Below are positions 58,305-64,000 of a stretch of 64,000 bases of DNA, piece after piece (position 1 is the stretch's first letter; each line of letters starts with the position of its first letter). The position numbers were made by a program, and so were the translations under genes. The notes below the pieces were generated by a model that did no database searches, was not told the origin of the DNA, and saw nothing but the letters and a program-made list of their open reading frames with translations. Origin of the DNA: Rugosimonospora africana (GTDB lineage: Bacteria > Actinomycetota > Actinomycetes > Mycobacteriales > Micromonosporaceae); the NCBI RefSeq assembly GCF_016862975.1, contig NZ_BONZ01000038.1, positions 62,001 through 126,000 of the forward strand, read 5' to 3'.

Positions 58305-59708
58305 GTGGAGGACGGGTCGGACGCCGGCGCTCAGCGGTGGTCCCGGTGGCGGGCGCGACACCCGCGGCGTGGTCGGTGGACGGTCGTGCCCGCGCTGGGC
58401 GCGGTGGCCACCGCGGGGGCGTTGCTCGCGGGGCTGGCGCTGACCGGCCGGTTGGACCGGATCCCGCTGCTCAGCCCCGCGTTGGCGGACACACTCGAAG
58501 CCCTGGGGGCCGGCGCGCTGGTGGGTTCGTGGCTTCCGGGAGGCCGGCTCTCGGCTGCGGCTCGCGGCCCCGGACTCCCGCGGCGGCTCACCCGTACCCT
58601 GCCGGTGGTCGCCGGGTCGGCTGCGGCGCTCACCGGTGTGGGCGCCGTCCTGCTCCGGGTCACCGGTACCGTCACCGACCCGTACCCGCTGTCGTTCGCC
58701 CTCTGGGCCGGGCTGCTCCTGGCGGCCGCGATCGGGGTGCCGTTCGCCCTGCCGGGACCCGGCGCGGTACGGCGCGGACTGGCCGGGGCCGCGGTACCGC
58801 TGACCCTGGCCGGAGCGGTGTTGCTGGTCAACGACGAGTACGGGGTGTGGCCGACGCTCGGGGACCTGCTGGGCCACACCGGGATGGTCGACGCGTCGTC
58901 GGTGGCCGGCCGGGCCGCCTCCCACCGGGGCGTGCTCGTCGCCGCCGACCCGCCGGCCCTCCGCTCGCACTTCCGGCACCGGCCCGGCAGCGTGTACCTC
59001 CCGGCGGCGTACTTCACCGCGGCCCGCGCCGACCTTCCGGTGATCATCATGCTCGCCGGTACCCCGGGCAGCCCCATCCAGTGGCCCACCTCGGGCGGGG
59101 CGGTCCGCACCGCCGACGCGTACGCGACCGCCCACCGGGGCCGCGCACCGGTGCTGCTGTTCGTCGACCAGAACGGCTCCGACACGGACGACACCGAGTG
59201 CGTCGACGGACCGCAGGGCAACGCCGAGACGTTCCTGACCGCGGATGTGCCCGCGTACGTCAGGCAGACCCTGGGCATCCGCTCCGACCCCGATCGGTGG
59301 GCGGTCGCCGGCTTCTCCGAGGGCGGCACGTGCGCGCTCGACCTCACCCTGGGCCACCCGACCCTGTTCCGGCACCTGGTCGACCTCGGCGGCGACGCGC
59401 AGCCCGCGCTGGGCGGCCCGGCCCACACCCTGGCGGCCCTGTTCGGAGGCTCGGTCGCCGCCCGGGACGCGCACCTCCCCACCCGGTTGCTGGCCGGCCA
59501 CCGCTATCCGGGCGTCACCGCCTGGTTCGGGGTGGGGATCGGCGACCCGGACCGGATCCCGGTCGCGCATCGTCTGGCCTCCCTCGCCGGTGCGGCCGGG
59601 ATCGACAGCCGGGAGCTGACCGTACCCGGCGGGCACAACTGGCAGTTCGTCACCATCGCATTCGCACAGCTGATGCCCGCGTTGTGCGGCCAGCTCGGGC
59701 TCTCCTGA
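58305..59708 (+). CDS. Membrane-anchored esterase (putative aminoacyl-phosphatidylglycerol hydrolase partner)
   Basis: A 467-residue protein. About residues 20-180 hold four or five transmembrane helices; the C-terminal half is an esterase-D/Ag85-like alpha/beta hydrolase (PVIIMLAGTPGSPIQW, VLLFVDQNGSDTDDTECVDG, nucleophile Ser in AGFSEGGTCALDL, His in PGGHNWQFV). The next gene, 11 bp on, is an LPG-synthase-like protein, so this may be the hydrolase that reverses lipid aminoacylation; such pairs are known in enterococci and corynebacteria. The GTG start has no strong ribosome site and TAGTTG 8 nt upstream, again suggesting a leaderless start. Confidence 0.78.
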   Translation: MEDGSDAGAQRWSRWRARHPRRGRWTVVPALGAVATAGALLAGLALTGRLDRIPLLSPALADTLEALGAGALVGSWLPGGRLSAAARGPGLPRRLTRTLPVVAGSAAALTGVGAVLLRVTGTVTDPYPLSFALWAGLLLAAAIGVPFALPGPGAVRRGLAGAAVPLTLAGAVLLVNDEYGVWPTLGDLLGHTGMVDASSVAGRAASHRGVLVAADPPALRSHFRHRPGSVYLPAAYFTAARADLPVIIMLAGTPGSPIQWPTSGGAVRTADAYATAHRGRAPVLLFVDQNGSDTDDTECVDGPQGNAETFLTADVPAYVRQTLGIRSDPDRWAVAGFSEGGTCALDLTLGHPTLFRHLVDLGGDAQPALGGPAHTLAALFGGSVAARDAHLPTRLLAGHRYPGVTAWFGVGIGDPDRIPVAHRLASLAGAAGIDSRELTVPGGHNWQFVTIAFAQLMPALCGQLGLS

Positions 59709-59719
59709 CGGGTACGCGG

Positions 59720-61537
59720 ATGCGCGGGGTGAACACGCGGGGCGCGTCCACGGGGCCGGGCGCGACCGGCGGCCGGCAGCGGACGAGAACGCTGCTGCCC
59801 GGTGTCTCGCGCAGTTGGCTGCCCACCCTGGTCGGCACCATCTGCCTGCTGATCGGGCTGGTCGACATCGCCGGGGCGATAGCGCCGCGCCTGCACAGCC
59901 GCCGGGTGGACGCCGTCGCCGACCTGGTGCCGGGCCTGGTCATCTCGCTGGCCACCGCGGCGACGCTGGTCCTCGGCGTGCTGCTGGTGGTGCTCGCGCG
60001 TGCGCTGCGCCGCCGCAAAAGGCGTGCCTGGCGGGCGCTGATGGTGCTGCTCCCGCTCAGCGCCGTACTGCACGTGCTGCGCTGGCACCAGCCGGTGGCG
60101 GCGGCCGTGAGCGTCGTGCTGTTCATCGTGGTACTGGCCAACCGCCGCCAGTTCTACGCCGAGTCGGACCCCCGGACCCGGTGGTGGGCGGTGTGGAACC
60201 TGCTCGGCATGACCCTGTTCAGCGTGGGCGCCGGTCTGGTCATCGTGAGCGTGCACCCGGACGCGGAGATCGGGCACTACTCCTTCACCGACCGCCTGCG
60301 GCACGTCGGGTACGGCCTGTTGGGCGTCGAGGGCCCGGTGCGGTACGCCTCCGACCGCGCCAGCGACCTGGTCTACTTCTCCCTGGCCGGGCTCGGCCTG
60401 CTCACCGCGGTCAGCACCGGCTACCTCGCGTTGCGCCCGCCGGGGCCGGCGGTGCCGCTTTCCACCGACGACGAACGGCGGCTGCGCGGCCTGCTGGGTC
60501 GGCACGGCGCGCAGGACTCGCTGGGGTACTTCGCCTTGCGGCGGGACAAGAGCGTGCTGTTCTCCCCGAGCGGCAAGGCGGCCATCGCCTTCCGCGTGGT
60601 CTCCGGTGTCATGCTCGCCAGCGGCGACCCGATCGGGGACGTCGAGGCGTGGCCCGGCGCCATCCGGACGTTCATGCGGGAGGCGGCCCGGCACGCGTGG
60701 GTACCGGCCGTGATGGGGTGCAGCGAGACGGGTGGCGAGGTGTGGACCCGGGAGACCGGCCTGGACGCCCTGGAGATCGGGGACGAGGCGATCGTCGAGG
60801 TCGCGGACTTCACTCTCGATGGGCGGCCGATGCGCAACGTCCGCCAGATGGTCAACCGGATCGAGCGCGCCGGGTACGACTGCCGGATCCGCCGGGTCGC
60901 CGACCTCACCGAGCGGGAGAAGCAGGAGATCCGGGCCTCGGCCGAATCCTGGCGCAGTACCGACACCGAGCGGGGCTTCTCCATGGCGCTGGGCCGGCTC
61001 GGCGATCCCGCCGACGGCGAGTGTGTCGTGGTGACCGCGCACGAGCGCCCGAACGCCGCCGGTACCGGGACGCCGTCGCCGGACGGCGACCTGCGCGCCA
61101 TCCTCCACTTCGTACCGTGGGGCCGGGACGGCATCTCGCTGGACCTGATGCGCCGGGACCGCGGCGCGGATCCGGGGCTGAACGAACTGCTCATCGTGAA
61201 GGCGTTACAGGCGGCGCCGGGCCTGGGCGTCGCCCGGGTGTCGCTGAATTTCGCGATGTTCCGCTCGGCCCTGGCCCGCGGCGAGCGACTGGGCGCGGGA
61301 CCGGTGCTGCGGTCTTGGCGCTCGGTGCTGCTGTTCCTGTCCCGGTGGCTGCAGATCGAGTCGCTGTACCGGTTCAACGCGAAGTTCCGTCCCATCTGGG
61401 AACCGCGTTTCCTGGTCTACCCCACGGCACGGGACCTGCCCCGGATCGGCATCTCGACGCTGCGGGCGGAGGCGTTCATCGCGCTGGACCCGCGCCGCAT
61501 CCTGCGCCGCGCCGGCCGGCGACGCCGGCCCGTGTGA
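59720..61537 (+). CDS. Phosphatidylglycerol lysyltransferase-like protein (MprF/LPG synthase, DUF2156)
   Basis: A 605-residue membrane enzyme. The first ~250 residues have about six helices (LPTLVGTICLLIGLVDIAGAI, LVISLATAATLVLGVLLVVLA and others); the rest is the DUF2156 LPG-synthase C-terminal domain: RDKSVLFSPSGKAAIAFRVVSGVMLASGDPIGD, ESWRSTDTERGFSMALGRL, LDLMRRDRGADPGLNELLIV. No lysyl-tRNA synthetase is fused, unlike mycobacterial LysX. It moves an aminoacyl group from tRNA to phosphatidylglycerol or diacylglycerol, lowering surface charge and helping resist cationic peptides. ATG 59720, 11 bp after the esterase. Confidence 0.88.
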   Translation: MRGVNTRGASTGPGATGGRQRTRTLLPGVSRSWLPTLVGTICLLIGLVDIAGAIAPRLHSRRVDAVADLVPGLVISLATAATLVLGVLLVVLARALRRRKRRAWRALMVLLPLSAVLHVLRWHQPVAAAVSVVLFIVVLANRRQFYAESDPRTRWWAVWNLLGMTLFSVGAGLVIVSVHPDAEIGHYSFTDRLRHVGYGLLGVEGPVRYASDRASDLVYFSLAGLGLLTAVSTGYLALRPPGPAVPLSTDDERRLRGLLGRHGAQDSLGYFALRRDKSVLFSPSGKAAIAFRVVSGVMLASGDPIGDVEAWPGAIRTFMREAARHAWVPAVMGCSETGGEVWTRETGLDALEIGDEAIVEVADFTLDGRPMRNVRQMVNRIERAGYDCRIRRVADLTEREKQEIRASAESWRSTDTERGFSMALGRLGDPADGECVVVTAHERPNAAGTGTPSPDGDLRAILHFVPWGRDGISLDLMRRDRGADPGLNELLIVKALQAAPGLGVARVSLNFAMFRSALARGERLGAGPVLRSWRSVLLFLSRWLQIESLYRFNAKFRPIWEPRFLVYPTARDLPRIGISTLRAEAFIALDPRRILRRAGRRRRPV

Positions 61538-61651
61538 GTCCGCGCGGAGCGCACACCGAGTGTCCACAGTGGATGGTCATGTTGGACAGGCGGCGACCGC
61601 GATGAGACTCTGGTGCGAGTGATTGACATACGTCGATTTGGGGGATCACGC

Positions 61652-62731
61652 ATGCTCACCAGGAAAAGACTCGCCGCCGCAGGGCTCACCACGGCACTCA
61701 CCGCGTTCACCCTCACGGTGACCGCCTCGCCGTCGTACGCCGCTACCTGCACCACGTCCAGCCACTGCTACGGCGAGGTCGAGTACTACTCGTCCAGCGC
61801 CGTCTACGGCCTCAACCAGGGCCTGGACGTCCGCTGCCTCGGGCCGATGGGCGCCTCCACCTCCTCGAACTTCGTCACCGAGGAGATGTGGCTGGCCACC
61901 AACAACGGCTCCGGCAACTACTGGGTGGAGACCGGGATGGCGTACGGCGCCCCGCAGGGCTCCACCCGCTACTGGTTCTGGGCGGACAACCGGCCGAACG
62001 GCGGCGGCTACCACGAGCACGACCTGACGATCTCGACCGCGTTCGGCACCACGTACGACGACTACATCACCTGGGTCGGCAACAACTCGTGGCAGGTCCG
62101 CCGGGACAGCACCACGCTCGGCACCTCGACCGCCAACCCGGGATCCTCGCACGGCGGCAACGCCGGTGAGGAGCTCACCGTCAACAGCGGCTCGGCGTCG
62201 GCGATCACCGAGTTCCTGTTCAAGCAGACGTCCAGCGGCGGCATCTGGACCAACAACTGGCCGGGCGCCTCGGTCCGGACCGACAACCCGCCGTACGGCG
62301 GCTGGGAGAGCACCGGATACAGCGCCGACTTCTACAGCAACTGCGGTTTCGGGCCGGCCGACCCCGGACCGTCGTTCACGCCGTTCACCGCGGCGGCCGC
62401 TCCGACCGCCCTCACGACCATCGTGAGCCAACTGTCGGCCAGCAACGGTGTCGCCACTCCCCGGTCGGTCAGCTACGTCCTGACCACGCGGCAGGCCGCG
62501 GCGAAGCTCACCAGCCAGGCCGTCGTCGACAGCGACCAGCCGGTCTACCTGGTCAGCCTGCGGGGCGCGTTCTCCGCCAAGGCGGCCAAGACGCCTCGGG
62601 GAGCGGCGAAGCCGACCGGCGAGGTGATGACCGTGGCGATCGACCCGGCGACCGGCCGGATCACCGACTGGGGCATCGAGTCCGCCGCACCCGGCCTCGC
62701 CACGCTGGGCGCGGTGCGGCAGCTGAGCTGA
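61652..62731 (+). CDS. Secreted protein of unknown function
   Basis: A 359-residue exported protein with a 31-residue signal peptide (RKRLAAAGLTTALTAFTLTVTASPSYA). The N-terminal half (about 35-240) is rich in Tyr, Trp and Gly and begins CTTSSHCYGEVEYYSSSAVYG, with DNRPNGGGYHEHDLTIS; it resembles uncharacterised Streptomyces secreted proteins. The C-terminal 120 residues are Ala/Thr rich, with a small beta-hairpin-like module (YVLTTRQAAAKLTS, PVYLVSLRGAF, MTVAIDPATGRITDWGI). I know no enzyme with this layout. GGGGGA lies 7-8 nt before ATG. A strong hairpin follows. Confidence 0.55.
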   Translation: MLTRKRLAAAGLTTALTAFTLTVTASPSYAATCTTSSHCYGEVEYYSSSAVYGLNQGLDVRCLGPMGASTSSNFVTEEMWLATNNGSGNYWVETGMAYGAPQGSTRYWFWADNRPNGGGYHEHDLTISTAFGTTYDDYITWVGNNSWQVRRDSTTLGTSTANPGSSHGGNAGEELTVNSGSASAITEFLFKQTSSGGIWTNNWPGASVRTDNPPYGGWESTGYSADFYSNCGFGPADPGPSFTPFTAAAAPTALTTIVSQLSASNGVATPRSVSYVLTTRQAAAKLTSQAVVDSDQPVYLVSLRGAFSAKAAKTPRGAAKPTGEVMTVAIDPATGRITDWGIESAAPGLATLGAVRQLS

Positions 62732-62747
62732 CTGTTCATCCGGAACG

Positions 62748-62781
62748 GAGCCGGCCCGGCCACCGAAGGCCGGGCCGGCTC
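62748..62781. terminator. Bidirectional terminator hairpin
   Basis: A perfect 14-bp stem (62748-62761 and 62768-62781, 6-nt loop) lies between the convergent secreted-protein and lipoprotein genes. Confidence 0.8.
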
Positions 62782-62800
62782 ACTTCCGCTGGTGGGCGGC

Positions 62801-63157
62801 TCACTTCCGCTGGCAGGTCACAGAGACGGCGCTGTCGGCCGAGGCGGTCACCGTGACGTGGGCGTCGACGCACGCGCCGTCGACCCCCTCCGCCGACAGC
62901 GTGTACGTGCCCGCCGACAGGGTGAACCGGAACTCCTGTCCATCGGCCACAGTCTGCCGAGCCACCTCGTCCCCGCCGCGCGACACGACGACCGTGCCCG
63001 GCGCCCCCGCGGGCGACGCCTGGGACATGCCTCCGGTGAGCACGATCATGCCGTGCACGCTGCCCGTCGGCCCCGCCTGGCCGGCGGACTGGGAACAGCC
63101 GGTCGCCGTGAGCACGACCGCCACAACGACGACGATCAGAACCTTACGGACATTCAT
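62801..63157 (-). CDS. Small lipoprotein with a beta-sandwich-like domain
   Basis: A 118-residue lipoprotein: a short signal of about 17 residues ends in the lipobox LTATGC, the Cys being lipidated. The mature part (about 95 residues) resembles small carboxypeptidase-regulatory or prealbumin-like beta-sandwich modules: GSVHGMIVLTGG, GTVVVSRGGDEVARQTVADGQEFRFTLSAGTYTLSAEG, HVTVTASADSAVSVTCQRK. A 24-bp palindrome covers its start codon and TACACT lies 7 nt before the ATG, so the mRNA is probably leaderless and tightly controlled. Role unknown. Confidence 0.75.
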   Translation of the reverse strand: MNVRKVLIVVVVAVVLTATGCSQSAGQAGPTGSVHGMIVLTGGMSQASPAGAPGTVVVSRGGDEVARQTVADGQEFRFTLSAGTYTLSAEGVDGACVDAHVTVTASADSAVSVTCQRK

Positions 63158-63166
63158 GTCCGTAAG
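63143..63166. promoter_or_regulatory. Perfect 24-bp palindrome over the lipoprotein start codon
   Basis: Arms CTTACGGACAT and ATGTCCGTAAG surround TC. The ATG (63157-63155) lies inside it, and a TACACT -10 like box (63170-63165) lies immediately upstream, so the palindrome covers the predicted transcription start as well. It can be an operator or an RNA hairpin hiding the start. Confidence 0.6.
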
Positions 63167-63175
63167 TGTACCGAC

Positions 63176-64000
63176 TCAAGCCTCCCGCGCGTGGATGACC
63201 TGGCCGGTCTCCGGGAGGAGGCGGGGCAGCGCGACTCCCGCCCGGCCGAGCACGGCTCCGGTCATCGCCCGCGGTGCCCTCGTCCACTCCGGCAGCGGCA
63301 TGCCCGTCGCGGCGGGTTGGATCCCGTCGGGAAGCGTCGCCACGTAACGGACCTCCTCGGCCAGGCCGGGCAGCCGGGCGGGGCCGGGCGGCCAGGTGAC
63401 CGACCGGCGCAGCGTCGCCACGCCGTACCACGCCTCGCGGTGGTCGGGCGAGACGACGCCGGAGACCCAGATCGCGTCGTCCGGGTGGTCCGCGTTGACC
63501 ACCGTACCGCCGTGGAGAAGGTGCCGGTGCTCACGGTAGAAGGCGACCCAGGCCGCCAGTTGCGCGAACTCCTCCGGCGAGACGGTACGCAGGTCGATCT
63601 CGATGCCGAGATGGCACCACACCGCGGTCTGGGCGCGGAACTGCAGGGTCTGGGTGCGGCCGGTGGTGTGCGACGGCGACGGGCCGACGTGCGCGCCGAT
63701 CAGTTCGGGTGGTACCAGGAGCTTGAGGTACCGGTTGATCTGCTGCCGCTCCACCGGATCGTTGGTGTCGCTGCCCCACACGCGCTGCACGTGCTCCAGG
63801 ATTCCCAGGTCGACCCGGCCGCTGCCGGACGCGCAGGACTCGATCTCCAGGCCCGCGTGGGCGGCGCGCAGTTCGTCCATGAGGCGGTACACGGCCAGCG
63901 TCTGCCCGTGGATGGCCGGGCGGCCCTCGGGTGCGTGGCCGGCCTCCACCAGCGTGCGGTTGTGGTCCCACTTCAGGTAGGCGATGTCGTACTCGTCGAG
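63176..64000 (-). CDS. GH36 alpha-galactosidase, C-terminal part (5' end outside window)
   Basis: The frame is open to the right edge; 274 residues remain. The visible first residues LDEYDIAYLKWDHNRTL hold the GH36 nucleophile Asp (YLKWDHNR), and VQRVWGSDTNDPVERQQINRYLKLLVPPELIGAHVGPSPSHTTGRTQTLQFRAQ holds the acid/base Asp (SDTND). The C-terminal beta domain follows. The enzyme releases alpha-galactose; other GH36 members act on alpha-GalNAc or raffinose-type sugars. It lies only 18 bp upstream of the lipoprotein start on the same strand. No conclusion about secretion is possible without the N terminus. Confidence 0.88.
   Translation of the reverse strand, partial: LDEYDIAYLKWDHNRTLVEAGHAPEGRPAIHGQTLAVYRLMDELRAAHAGLEIESCASGSGRVDLGILEHVQRVWGSDTNDPVERQQINRYLKLLVPPELIGAHVGPSPSHTTGRTQTLQFRAQTAVWCHLGIEIDLRTVSPEEFAQLAAWVAFYREHRHLLHGGTVVNADHPDDAIWVSGVVSPDHREAWYGVATLRRSVTWPPGPARLPGLAEEVRYVATLPDGIQPAATGMPLPEWTRAPRAMTGAVLGRAGVALPRLLPETGQVIHAREA

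Noticed and set aside
1-64000. CRISPR arrays, rRNA, tRNA, full insertion sequences or prophage genes
   Set aside because: None of the repeats has spacer structure, no transposase or phage structural motif and no complete RNA gene is visible.

Overview
The window is about 72% GC, carries tightly packed genes on both strands, uses GTG/TTG starts freely, has 4-bp stop/start overlaps and several leaderless promoters, and encodes F420-type, ECF-sigma and secreted glycosidase genes. This points to a filamentous actinomycete, most likely in or near Micromonosporaceae; I cannot assign a genus from sequence alone. The palindrome GGTACC is strikingly frequent (nine in the first 3 kb, about one expected by base composition).

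Left part (1-10984): an uncharacterised sugar or polyol locus. A plus-strand operon has two FGGY kinases (the first cut by the window edge), a histidine phosphatase, a D-2-hydroxyacid dehydrogenase, a Tat-exported TagC-like protein and an inositol-monophosphatase-family enzyme. A minus-strand operon has an MFS sugar porter, a metallo-beta-lactamase-fold hydrolase, a HAD phosphatase and an MgtC-like protein. It is divergent from a DeoR regulator whose likely operator lies between them.

10995-17439: amino-acid genes. leuA has a leader peptide with four Leu codons, an attenuator-like hairpin, and a divergent FadR-type regulator with a palindrome over the leuA -35 box. Then metX-metY and a CoA-binding protein.

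17497-43847: mixed accessory and housekeeping genes: epoxide hydrolase, two DHFR-like reductases, Lrp/AsnC and MFS, a debranching enzyme with an SCP2 protein, SDR/LysR, dgt, EamA, a MocR/PdxR regulator, an FG-GAP secreted protein, a class III sirtuin, flavin reductase, ileS, a GT4 enzyme, an LLM oxidoreductase, an acyltransferase overlapping asnB, and a ROK regulator. Two gene remnants (a YbfB-like MFS and an amidohydrolase) lie here.

44057-56537: a secreted glycoside-hydrolase island: GH89, multi-domain GH3 and GH92. The GH3 and GH92 genes are divergent and share a symmetric promoter pair. 56586-64000: an ECF sigma cassette, an aminoacyl-phosphatidylglycerol synthase with its putative esterase partner, a secreted protein of unknown function, a small lipoprotein with a palindrome across its start, and the C-terminal part of a GH36 alpha-galactosidase.

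The most unusual signal is a 34-bp element present twice (21191-21224 and 53670-53703), each copy bordered by its own identical 8-bp direct repeat. It adds 14 codons in frame to two unrelated genes and looks like a very small mobile or propagated element. No intergenic stretch exceeds about 300 bp.
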